Below are positions 16,087 to 25,233 of a stretch of 28,928 nt of DNA, piece after piece (within the stretch, counting starts at the first letter, position 1; the number at the start of each line of letters is the position of its first letter). The translations under genes and the position numbers were made by a program. The notes beneath the pieces are model-generated. The model did not search any database. It was not told where the DNA came from and worked only from the letters and a program-made list of their open reading frames with translations. This DNA comes from Bilabrum cf. latius (taxonomy: Eukaryota > Bigyra: Bicosoecida > Bigyra > Bicosoecida), in assembly GCA_965178125.1 (NCBI GenBank), contig CBCXTV010000020.1, positions 1 through 28,928 on the forward strand, read 5' to 3'.

Positions 16087-18086
16087 GTGCGAGATTCCTT
16101 CTCCGCGGGTCCTCTTTCGGCTTCGGCAGTCAGCAGCGCACTCTGCGGGAACGGCATTCTCCGAGTCTGTTTGCCGATGATGTCTGAGGAGAAACCGTCC
16201 GAGAACATTGCTATTTCCTTGGGAGACGACTGCAATCTTCGTAGGCGTCAAGGCGCCGGTAATATGGGAAACGAGGGCGGCATGTTGGCGCGCGAGGTCG
16301 ACGCCCCGGCGGAGCACGCCGGCGCGGCGGCAAGCGTCGATGTTGCGGGCGGCCCCCACATCGAAAGCGGCGGCGCGGAGGCGGCGTCCACGGGGATGCT
16401 CGGAGAGGAGAGCGGCAAGGCAGCGCCGAAGGAGGACGCCGAAGACGACGGCGGCAAGAAGACGGAGGAGGAGGATGCTCGCGGCGGTGGACGTGCTGTG
16501 GTGCCCGGAGGTAATGACGACGTATGGACAGACGCAGCCGCTTGGAAGGCGGGTGGCGGCGTGGCAGAGGCATTGTCATCGCAGCGTGTGAATCTTGCGC
16601 ACACTGCCGGGCGGTCTCTGGCGCGGATAGCTGGGGTCCATGGGAGACCCCTGCGAAGTCGTCATGGGGGGAGACGTACGTGCCGTGGCAGGTCGCGCCG
16701 GAGCCGGCGGAGGAGGCGACATGGACTTGCAACGCGTGCGAGTGCTGCAGGCGCAGCAGGCGCATTCTTGCCCGATGTGCCCGCGCAGGTGGCGGCCTGC
16801 ACGGCGTGGGCGCCACCGTTTCGTCGACCAGACAGCTCAGCCACCCCGGCGACGCGCGAGGCGGCAACGTCCACGTGCATCAATCCGTGGACCGCTCTCT
16901 CCTGGTATCCGACACCACCGCAGCCGACGGACCCCCTTCCGACAGGCCTCGCGAGGTACCGAACCCGAGCTCCCGGCAGCAGCGCAGGCGTCATGCTTGG
17001 GGTGGCACGTGGGTCTTCGACGACGCCATTACGCTCAGTGAGTGCGGGTCGAGGGTGCAGATCGACGCGCCGCAGTCGAAGCTCTTGGCGATGGTCGTGC
17101 CCCGGAAGTCGGGCCTGTGGATTCCTCATAAGCTGCGCTCGCGTACGATCTGGTATTTGGCTGGGGAGCAGTCGGCCGTGATCACCAACCTCAAGTGCCA
17201 GGCCTGCAGTCAGGTCAAGCACGCGACGAGCTTCAACCCGAGGAGCTTGCGTCGGGCTCAGTACTCGTTGCTGCATTCCCTGTGGCCCGGCTACATACGA
17301 CGTACCGAGCGGTCTATTTGGTGCACGCAGTGTGCGGTGGAGGACCAGTTGATGCAGGGCAACTTCCCGGACGGCTACTGTTTCCGGATCCGCGCCACAC
17401 TCGAAATTTGCCATCAAGATCGCGTCGCGGCCAGGCTGTTTGCAGTGCACGACAGTAACGCTCTCTTCGAGCAGATCCCGCTGAGCTCCCATGCGGCCAT
17501 GGACGTGGCGGAGCAGTTGCGTCGATACTGGCAGGATGCCGTGTCCTCAGACGGCCAGGGCAACATCTTCCACAGCGACCACGTCTCGACAGACGACGAC
17601 TCTGAGTGCTGCAAGCCCCGGTCGGCGTACTTCAAGAAGTGGAAGGACTGGATCCAACCAGTTTGCCGGGTGTGTTGCGACAAGTTCGACAACGCGACGC
17701 CGTGGTGGGTGAGGTGCAAGAACTGCAAAAACGAGTATCCGGCGTACCGATTTCCCCAGATCCGCCGGAAGAAGGAGAACCTGCGCTACTTCTTCCCTGA
17801 GGACTGGTGCGCGAAGTGCCTGGTTGCGCGTGGCTGGAGTCTCCATGATGTCCGTTCCTCTGCGGGTGAAGCGAAGCGTTGGGTGCCAAAAGCTTGCGCG
17901 AATACCGGTGACGGCGACAACGACGCTCGTGCTCCCGCACGCGACGAGCCTCCTGCAGGGGGCGCCGCCTCCTGCAGCAACGCCGTGCGTCAGAGTCCTT
18001 CGCGTGACGAGGCCTTGGAGGACATCAAGCGGGCCATGGAGCTTCTCCGGAATGCGGAAAAGTTCATCTTCACGATGCCATCGTGA
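16087..18086 (+). pseudogene. Family Z protein copy B with family C domain inserted
   Basis: The 5' part follows copy A's frame until about 16,608, where a run of three G replaces four (copy A at 5,229-5,233) and shifts the frame. The frame open from 16,524 to 18,086 (520 codons) then reads: the zinc N-terminal end, CNACECC, 288 inserted codons from family C including CQAC and CTQC, then CCKPRSAYF and the remaining CRVCC, CKNC and CAKC pairs to the normal C-terminus. The insertion is exactly 864 bp, so the downstream frame is kept. The inserted part is frame-intact here although the 9.6-kb relative is not. Without the upstream one-base shift the product would be a fusion of two zinc proteins. 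Expression is untested; the frameshift may be a sequencing error. Confidence 0.65.
16741..17613. mobile_element. Inserted family C segment with 9-bp direct repeats
   Basis: agtgctgca occurs once in copy A (5,364-5,372) but at both edges here (16,741-16,749 and 17,605-17,613), as a target-site duplication would. The interior 16,756-17,607 matches 9,783-10,633 almost perfectly. The inner left edge has gcaggcgca twice. The right edge shares agt with the donor, so microhomology-mediated copying is an alternative to transposition. Confidence 0.75.
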
Positions 18087-18204
18087 TGCGGGAGCTTCCC
18101 GAATGGGTCCGTCGTGCTGTGAGGGCGCTCCGGAAGGAAAAGCGCGAGTGAGTCATCCTTGCGCCGGGGTGAGCGCGACGTCGGAGGAGCACTATTATTG
18201 CCAG

Positions 18205-18255
18205 GCGCCTGACCATCTGCACGACTTCGTGGGGCTCCATGACGTGACGGCGAGC
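18205..18255 (+). pseudogene. Rep-like motif C fragment
   Basis: ctgaccatctgcacgacttc and the next 30 bases match 2,386-2,440 of the Rep-like helicase (ctgatcatctgtacgaattc), about 80% identical. It lies just past the end of copy B, so another short Rep-like piece marks a duplication edge. Confidence 0.55.
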
Positions 18256-18298
18256 GAGAACATTGACTGGTTGCGTGGCTGGAGGATCTCGGGAACAC

Positions 18299-18500
18299 AC
18301 GGCGGGCGAGCCGTTTTTCAAAAGGAACAAGGGTCCTTCGGGACGGCATTTCACTTACGGCGGGCGAGCCGTTTTCCGAATGGTGCGGGGGTCCTACTGA
18401 TGCACACGGCGATCGTTGTTTCACTCACGGCGGGCGAGCCGTTTTCCGAATGGTGCGGAGTCCTCCAGATGACCACGGTGATGGGTGGCAGCATGTCATG
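18299..18500. repeat. Three repeats starting acggcgggcgagccgttttc
   Basis: Copies begin near 18,298, 18,357 and 18,427. The second and third share ccgaatggtgcgg as well. Spacing is about 58 and 70 bases. Confidence 0.75.
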
Positions 18501-18596
18501 AGCGCACCGTCGGAAGCTTCCCCTTTCGAGTGCTGCCTAAAACTGAGAAGCGTGGAGATGCGAGCATCGCAGGGGGCACGAGGTAACAGCAGTGGG

Positions 18597-18790
18597 GTCC
18601 GTTCTCCGCTTCAGTTCCTGTCCCAAATCCGAATCCCATTTCGAGACCGAAAAAGGTGACCCGGAACACGACGGTACTCTCCGTCACTCCATCTGGCGGC
18701 GAAAATTGCCTCAGTTTCCGGTCCCCGATTCCGGGCCCAGGGACCCCCGAAATTCCCGATTCCGCGCAGTGCCGAAAGCTCGACATAAAC
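18597..18790. repeat. Dispersed repeat, copy 1
   Basis: Shares an ordered set of words with 20,340-20,530: tccgaatcccatttc/aaattccacttcg, ggtgacccgg, cgtactctccg-type and gggcccagggaccc. Diverged noncoding repeat, perhaps LTR- or SINE-like. Confidence 0.5.
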
Positions 18791-20334
18791 CACAAACACG
18801 ACACACAACACAACACGATAGCGCCTCCCCACGTACACTCCCGCATCGTGAAGTCAACCACGCAACACCGTGCAGACTCATGCACCGAGACCGATGCATC
18901 TTACCGTCAGCGGCGCTGGTGGAAGCCGCGCTGCGAACAAGCTCCTCTGCACCAGTTACTCCGCCTTTTCAATCCTCGCGCACCTGAACGTGACTCCTGT
19001 GGATACGCAGTTCCTTCACCCAGCGCGGGTGCTTCGCAACGTCGTGCGTGCCCCATCTCGCCGTCGCGGGTGCTGAGACGCCTTCATGGTCATAAGGCGC
19101 CCTGAGCAGACTGCAGCGCGACTTCCAGTGACATTCCCGGCAAGAACACACTGCAGCTCACATGCAGCGAGCGGAAGGACCCAATCCCGCGCGCAGCCTT
19201 CCGCAGCGGGAGAATAGTATCCCCCCACGACCGCCGAAAAAAAAAAAGAAGGCTATGCTGAACTCGTTCCAGGGAAGGCTATGCAATGAGTATCTCTAGG
19301 CGCTTTCCGGAAGACCCACCCACTACACGCTGGTCGGCCCTCCCAAGTGGGAGTGAACCGCGGAGCCGCGGGCCCGTGAGCGCTGCTGCTACGATCATTT
19401 CTGCCCGTTTAACTCTCGCCCACTCTTGCCGTGACCAAAGACGCGCAGATCCTTATGACGCATGACACCTCGTCGAGGTGTCGGGACTGCCTCACACTCC
19501 CGTTAGGGAGACCCACAGCACTGCGACGACGAAATCGGTCACGAAGAGAGCACGAGGCCGCGCACCTGAGCATCACCAAAACCCCGGCAGACATAAACAA
19601 CACCGTACCGTGAAATCCCCGCGACGAGGAGATCCCAAGGGGCTCCCACGGCGGCTCCTCTGCGGGAGAAGCTGTCGCAGACCTCGAGATGGGATGCACA
19701 TGATTGCGAAGATTGCGGAACTCGTCCGAAGCCGGTCGCACGAGGGTCACAGCGAATGGAGGCATATCTATGAAATAGAGTCTGCGTGCAAAGCAGCATT
19801 CCAAACGATCCTCCGCATTCTTCCGAGCAAATCCTTGGGAGCACACATCCTGCGGACGACATCTTTTTTCTGTCCACCCCAGCGTGCTCCCCGCACACAC
19901 TTCTCGCGAATGATTGAGGATTCTGTGCGGCACATGTAATTACAGGCTACCATGATTCGCGGGATGGCGTCCTATTGCTCGCACGTTCGTGCGCCCCCTT
20001 CCGAATGCGCTTATCACATCACCATGTTCGTCGGAAACCGTGAACAGCGTAGGGGTCTTCCCTCCGACACCAAGCGTACACGACTGGCAGTAATAGCGCA
20101 GCGTAGATGTTTCGGGCGTCACCCACGACAAGTGTCGACGCCGGTTCGTCACGATCACTACGTGTGCACTTCATTCACCGCCCTCCAGCCGCTAGACTTC
20201 TTTTGGAACGCGACATCCTACGACGCGCTATGACACGTAGCCGTAAACCGCAGACGGCCTCGCGTTCACTGCTTGCAGCGCAAGAGCGTGCACGAAAACC
20301 GCCCGCGTGGCACACCTTCACAGGCGCGGAAGAC
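18791..20334. other. No supported gene
   Basis: Frames of up to 174 codons occur on both strands but lack motifs and overlap one another. A poly-A run is at 19,236-19,246. Nothing else recognisable. Confidence 0.4.
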
Positions 20335-20339
20335 AAAAA

Positions 20340-20530
20340 AATCCTTCTCAGCTTGTATTCGGGTTCGAAAGCCAAATTCCACTTCGGGGTCGAGAAGGGT
20401 GACCCGGGAAATCACCGTACGCTCTGTGAATCCATTTCCCAGGGAAAGTCCCCGAGTTCCCGCTACCCGGTCCCGGGCCCAGCGACCCAGGAAAGTTCCC
20501 GTCCCCCCGCATGCGGAAACTCCCACGAAG
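20340..20530. repeat. Dispersed repeat, copy 2
   Basis: Diverged relative of 18,597-18,790: ggtgacccgggaaatcaccg and tcccgggcccagcgaccc in the same order. Confidence 0.5.
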
Positions 20531-21576
20531 CACGCCCACCTCACGCTTCACACGCAAAAGTCCAGGAGTCATCCATTCCGGACCCAGCAGTTCACCCCCC
20601 GTGACGATTGGGAAAGGCTCTTGCACACACCTTCTCGTCCGATCAGTCTATGGAGCACACGCCTCTCTTCGTTGCCTTTTCCGGCCAAAAATGCAGGGAG
20701 CTCGAAGGGGAAGTAACAAACGCGGGAGACCGCTTTCGAAACGCAGGTGCTCAGGGAAAAACAACCAGAGCGTCCATGATCCTCGGCAGAGCCGTCCAGG
20801 AGGGACGGGCACGGACGGGCATCGCAGATCTTGCAGCGCCACCATTCGCCGGGATGGACGACCGGACGAGGGCGACCGCAAGTACGTAGCGTGCGACGTC
20901 CGCCAGTGGCCATGTTGCGCTCATTCGCTTTCGCGGCACGACTTCCAGGGCCGGCCTTACTCACTCCTCGGAGTCCGCGTGTGGATTCTCCCCTGCACAC
21001 GATCTGCCGCTCTAGGTGCTACACAAAGATCCCACTCGGATGACCCCCTCTGTGCATTCTGCAAGATCTTACGCGCGTCCATTCAATGCGCGAAGCATGC
21101 ACCGCAGCAGTCTGAGTCCGGTGACCACCTTCAATAGCGTGGGACAAATTCCGTCCGCGATGTGCATTCGGGCATGCTCCCCTTTCCGAGTCTCTGTGAC
21201 CCGTAGTGCGTCCGCGGCCAACGACTCAGGACCTCCACGATGGTAAGCACGAGTTGCATTCCTTGCAAGAAGCGCGCGGGGAGAAAACGATGCTGAGACA
21301 TCGAGGCGCTTGGAGAGTCTGCACACGACATGCTTCGAGAGGCCATGCAGACATGCGGAACGAGAACCGAGGTTCCGCATCGTTCCTGCTGTCGAGCGCT
21401 CAATTGGGGCATCGGATCAGGATGCAGCTCGCGAAGAGAGGACGCGGGTGGTCCCCCATCCAAAAATCCGCCGCGCTCAAGGCTCGTGTTCCCGGATCCC
21501 GCATTCGCGAGTTTCGGGAGCAGAAGTGTAAGATCGCCGCTGGACACACAGCGCATGCCATTCCCCGCCCCTGGAG
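20531..21576. other. No supported gene
   Basis: Low-confidence frames only. A GTAAG follows an ATG at 21,240, and a Pro/Ser-rich frame from about 21,480 to 21,630 could be an N-terminal extension of the next gene, but this is not established. Confidence 0.35.
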
Positions 21577-24132
21577 ATGTCGGGCTTCCACGCGCAATTC
21601 GGACACCATCGCCAGGACCTCGGGAAGATGACATGCCTGCTGATCTGCAGGGAGGAGTCCCGCTTCGAGGAGTGGCAACAGCAAAAAGGGGCGCAGGAAC
21701 TCCAAGCGCACATGCGAGCGGTCCTTCGGCTCCCCAATCCGGTGTTTCCGCAGACCGACAGAGACCCAGATGGACGCAACATCGTCAAAGACCAAGCCCT
21801 CTTGGATATCTTCTCCGGCAAGATAACGGACTGCATCAAATACAATCCGGCCACTGTTGGGGCGATCCAATCCCATCGAAACGCATGGCTGTGGGCGGAG
21901 AACCACACGCCGACGGAATGGCTCATGGTTGTCGAGGATGATATCCAACCTCGCGAAGCATGCGTGGATCGGCTACTCGTAGTTCTTCACGCCATCGCGA
22001 AAAACCCCAAGGTGACGCAGATGGCCATGTTAGCGGGGTCAGAAGCACCGAGAATGGTCGGCCTCCAACGCGGAAACTCCACTTCCGTCTACAACTGCGA
22101 GCGCCTCCTTGACGTGCGGACCTATCCAGCGCACTGGGTGGACAGCACATTTGTGGTCCCCTTCCACGTCGGCATGGGCCTAAAGTGGTACCTCATCAGC
22201 CCGAAGGGGAGGAAGGCGCTCCTGAAGATGCCCATCCCGAACCGAAGCTTCGAACGCTGCGTCTGGCGCCGCATCTTCGACACGTTCCAAGGGCCGGTAT
22301 GGAGGTGGGAAGATTGCCTCCGCATGACATCTGTGCTCGCAGCCAGTCCGGTCCTGGCATCGACTCCCGAGAGCATGGACGCGGAGTGGGGGGGGCTCGG
22401 GACGGCGAAGTACGGATGCAGGGCACAGTCTGAAACCGTACGTAATGATCGACCCGAATGGCGACTGGACTCTTGGCGAGCGATTAAACACATTGTCCGT
22501 CGTGATGTCCGTGTGCGCGGCCCTGAATTGGGGGATTGTCCTCGTCTGGGAAAAAACAGAGCGCGTGCCCATCTCCTACGAAGACTTGTGCGGTGTTCAC
22601 GAGCACGCCGACGAAACCAACACGTTCATCCACCTCCTCCAGGACAAACGAGGCGGGTCGTATTCGTACTTCCTGAGGCACGGAGACATCCGCATCCACG
22701 TGGTGCAGCCGATGATGTGCATCCCCACCCTCGACAGAATGCTCGACATGGTGACCATGGAGAGTCCCAAGATGAAAACCCTGCCTCCCTTGAAATGGCA
22801 GGCCGCTCGATGGATCCAAGTCAAGCAGAAGTGGATCGACAAACTCCACACGGAGATGCCGGGGGCCGAGCTGCCCTCATGGCTGGAGTGGCGACCCTCA
22901 CTCCACGCGCTCGTCCTCTGCGACGACAGGGACTTGGCGGCGTATTCCCTCGAGGGGAGATGCCAAAAGGAGCAGAAGGAGTGGCTGACCGGCGGGAGGG
23001 ACAACAAAATCCAGAACTACATCCCGGAGGCAAAGAAGGCCCTGCAGAACGAGTTGGAAGACATCCTCGAGGCAGCTCGCGCCTCGTCGTGATCCACATG
23101 ACAACCAAACCGCTGGGACAGCTCTGGGTGGAAATGATGAACCACCTCACGAAGAAGTTCGGCAAGCGCATCATAACGCCTACGTTCCTCCTCCCGACAA
23201 TGATCCCCAATCGGAGGTACGACGAGAAGAAGCCGAGTGAGGATTGGATTACTTGGGGACAATCCTTGGCGACAAGCATGGGCCTCCTCACGCTCATACC
23301 TCCGATGCAGGTGCACTATCCCGTCATGAGCTGGACCGTGGCCTGGAACCACTTCATGTTTCGAGGCAGGACTGCCACGGACGGCGTGATCCCAGACGCC
23401 ACCCGAGCTCTCTACGCTCCGCACAAGGGCAACAAGAAGCAGCTCCTCAAGAACGGCCCGCTGTGCCAGACGAGGCACGCCGTGCTGGACTCGCCCGCAC
23501 TGCAGGACATTGCGAACAACCGCTCAAGGGCCAAGGACAAGACCTATAACCTCCTGAGCTATTCCAAATGGTTTGCCGAGGAGGCCATGTGGCACATGAT
23601 CAAGTACGCCGAAAGCACGCAGAGCATCGTCGACCCGTTCGTGAGCCGCCAGTGCCAAAAGGTCTTCGAGCACATCCCCCCGGATGATATCGGCCATGCG
23701 GACGCCCGGCTCCGGTACAACCTTCAGGATGCCAACGAGCGAGGTTACCGCTTCAACGCGCAGCATCTCTACACCGCGGTGCAGGACATCAAAACGGTGA
23801 ACATCACATACTCGAAGTGGCTCACCGAGCAGACACAAAGTCATTCCGAGTGGACCTGGGGCAAGACGTTCATCAAGCTTGTGATCAACCAGTGGCGGCA
23901 GCAGCAGGGCAGTGAGCCGTATGACGTGGACGAGGATGACTACGTGAGCCTTCCGCGGACCTTCCACGGGAATTCCGTGAAGCTCGCGAGGAGCGCAAGC
24001 CGTAAGGACACGAGACCTTGTTCCACATCGCCCTCATCCTATTCCAGGTCGCCGTCCACCCAGAGGACTGAAGCACAGCCTCCGAAGAGAGCGCGCCTGA
24101 CCCCGGCACCCGACGTAAAGCAAGAGCCCTGA
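21577..24132 (+). CDS. GT25-like glycosyltransferase with long unknown C-terminal region
   Basis: The frame stays open for 851 codons, but its middle (about 22,400-23,080) is a His/Pro/Arg-rich shadow; the real coding there is the overlapping frame listed next. Met at 21,628 is the likelier start (MTCLLICREES). The first 250 residues show AIQSHRNAWLWA, MVVEDDIQP (EDD at 21,934-21,942) and GLKWYLISPKGRKALL, the pattern of glycosyltransferase family 25 (SH...W, EDD metal site, aYliS). After about 23,085 the frame encodes a Trp/Tyr-rich region (YSKWFAEEAMW), then an Arg/Ser-rich tail with a PKRARL basic signal ending KQEP. The first frame change coincides with a run of eight G (22,388-22,395). 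Fragments of this gene occur at 12.1 and 15.5 kb. Confidence 0.6.
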   Translation: MSGFHAQFGHHRQDLGKMTCLLICREESRFEEWQQQKGAQELQAHMRAVLRLPNPVFPQTDRDPDGRNIVKDQALLDIFSGKITDCIKYNPATVGAIQSHRNAWLWAENHTPTEWLMVVEDDIQPREACVDRLLVVLHAIAKNPKVTQMAMLAGSEAPRMVGLQRGNSTSVYNCERLLDVRTYPAHWVDSTFVVPFHVGMGLKWYLISPKGRKALLKMPIPNRSFERCVWRRIFDTFQGPVWRWEDCLRMTSVLAASPVLASTPESMDAEWGGLGTAKYGCRAQSETVRNDRPEWRLDSWRAIKHIVRRDVRVRGPELGDCPRLGKNRARAHLLRRLVRCSRARRRNQHVHPPPPGQTRRVVFVLPEARRHPHPRGAADDVHPHPRQNARHGDHGESQDENPASLEMAGRSMDPSQAEVDRQTPHGDAGGRAALMAGVATLTPRARPLRRQGLGGVFPRGEMPKGAEGVADRREGQQNPELHPGGKEGPAERVGRHPRGSSRLVVIHMTTKPLGQLWVEMMNHLTKKFGKRIITPTFLLPTMIPNRRYDEKKPSEDWITWGQSLATSMGLLTLIPPMQVHYPVMSWTVAWNHFMFRGRTATDGVIPDATRALYAPHKGNKKQLLKNGPLCQTRHAVLDSPALQDIANNRSRAKDKTYNLLSYSKWFAEEAMWHMIKYAESTQSIVDPFVSRQCQKVFEHIPPDDIGHADARLRYNLQDANERGYRFNAQHLYTAVQDIKTVNITYSKWLTEQTQSHSEWTWGKTFIKLVINQWRQQQGSEPYDVDEDDYVSLPRTFHGNSVKLARSASRKDTRPCSTSPSSYSRSPSTQRTEAQPPKRARLTPAPDVKQEP
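22445..23092 (+). CDS. Middle part of the GT25-like gene, in the alternative frame
   Basis: Open frame of 215 codons from MIDPNGDWTLGE to the stop at 23,090. It is in fact open upstream to about 22,395 (GHSLKPYVMIDP). The composition is balanced, with hydrophobic stretches (VVMSVCAALNWGIVLVW), Trp and acidic residues, unlike the overlapping frame. It probably represents the true coding frame between a +1/-1 change at the G-run near 22,390 and a compensating change near 23,075-23,090. Alternatively it is a separate small gene overlapping the long frame. No known domain recognised. Confidence 0.5.
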   Translation: MIDPNGDWTLGERLNTLSVVMSVCAALNWGIVLVWEKTERVPISYEDLCGVHEHADETNTFIHLLQDKRGGSYSYFLRHGDIRIHVVQPMMCIPTLDRMLDMVTMESPKMKTLPPLKWQAARWIQVKQKWIDKLHTEMPGAELPSWLEWRPSLHALVLCDDRDLAAYSLEGRCQKEQKEWLTGGRDNKIQNYIPEAKKALQNELEDILEAARASS

Positions 24133-24676
24133 CGACGAAATGCCGCGGAACAGCGCGTTGCGAGGAGACAAAGCTCCACAGGCAACAGCAGAAGGCCGCC
24201 GAGCGCCGGGGTGGGAGGGTCACATAGTCCCACCGCTCCCATTCTCTCCGGAAGTCGCATAGCACGTGAAGATCCGCATGCTCTCGGTGCATCAACGCTG
24301 GCAGCACGCAGTGCCACAGTCGCAAAGACACTTCAGAGTCACAAGTCCAGAAGTTCTTCTGTCAATGTGTGTCCTCTTCCCGCTCATGTGTGCATCCTCG
24401 GAGGAAGTCTGGAGATGACAGGACCCAGCACGCACCACATCAGAAGTCCTCTTTTAAAGCGGCATCGTCAGAACAAAATCTGGAACGCCCTTCCGCAAAA
24501 AGAGTGCTGCCCACAGAAAAAAGGGAAACACCTGAGGCCCCAGAAGCCAAAGGGAGGACCGCGAAGGACGCAGTTTCGAGGTCACACTTTCCGGGACCAG
24601 TTTTGAGCCCAAAAAGGGGTACACAAGAGGAAAACACAATGCGGGAGGCTTGAAATTGTCACCGAAAACGGGCCCA
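24133..24676. other. No supported gene
   Basis: Sequence between the GT25-like gene and the retrotransposon. Its right end, gggcccaaaatt, is the left half of the interrupted target; the other half, gggacccctttttcgc, lies after 27,317. Confidence 0.5.
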
Positions 24677-24681
24677 AAATT

Positions 24682-25123
24682 TGTGAGACCGCGAGGATCT
24701 CGACGTCCAAACTTCCGAGCTCCAAGATCGCAACTCACGTGGAATGCACGATGTGGAAACCTCTTCCTGCCCTTCACGGAAATGCCCAGCACTCAACTTC
24801 AAGACCCAAGTATCAACGCGTCGACACAATGAAGTCTGCTGCTCGGAAACGCGATCTTTCCGCTGCTGCTCGCCGCTGGGTTGGACTCAAGGGCCCTCGA
24901 GTGCAGACGGCAACGACGCGGTCGCGTATCACGCGCAGCCAAAAAGAAAACATGCACTCGGCCCCTAGCTCACAGCACAACAATGCCGGCCATGGATCGA
25001 ATTCAATGAACCGTCCCGACTTGCCTTGACCGTTGCAATCACCACGCTTCAGAACCATGCTTGTCGAATGAACTGGAACCGTCCATGCCCTAAACTGGTC
25101 ACGACACCCGAATTGTCTTCACA
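24682..25123 (-). repeat. 3' LTR (442 bp)
   Basis: Plus-strand text begins tgtgagaccgcgaggatctc and ends aattgtcttcaca. It differs from the right LTR by one C/T (near 24,702) and one extra C (near 24,964). Confidence 0.92.
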
Positions 25124-25132
25124 CGCCCCCTC
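25124..25132 (-). other. Polypurine tract candidate
   Basis: On the minus strand gagggggcg stands directly before the 3' LTR, the expected place for plus-strand priming. Confidence 0.55.
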
Positions 25133-25233
25133 AGCCGAAGCGAATATTCGCAAGGATGCCCTAAGGGTGTCGGATCGTTCGCTCGACCTCTGGCACTGGG
25201 AAGCACGAGCAACAAAAAACTAGGCCCGCGGCG

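Larger units (their letters stand above)
15994..18190 (+). repeat. Segmental duplication of 4,611-5,951 (copy B), with insertion
   Basis: From agtccgctcttgcattcgga to cggaggagcac the sequence follows 4,611-5,951 at about 97-98% identity, interrupted only by the 864-bp insertion at 16,741-17,604. Homology begins and ends abruptly in different sequence on both sides. Confidence 0.9.

Noticed and set aside
22430-23080. Middle of the 851-codon frame as coding
   Set aside because: His/Pro/Arg-rich and lacking hydrophobic pattern, while the overlapping frame has balanced composition; treated as a shadow.
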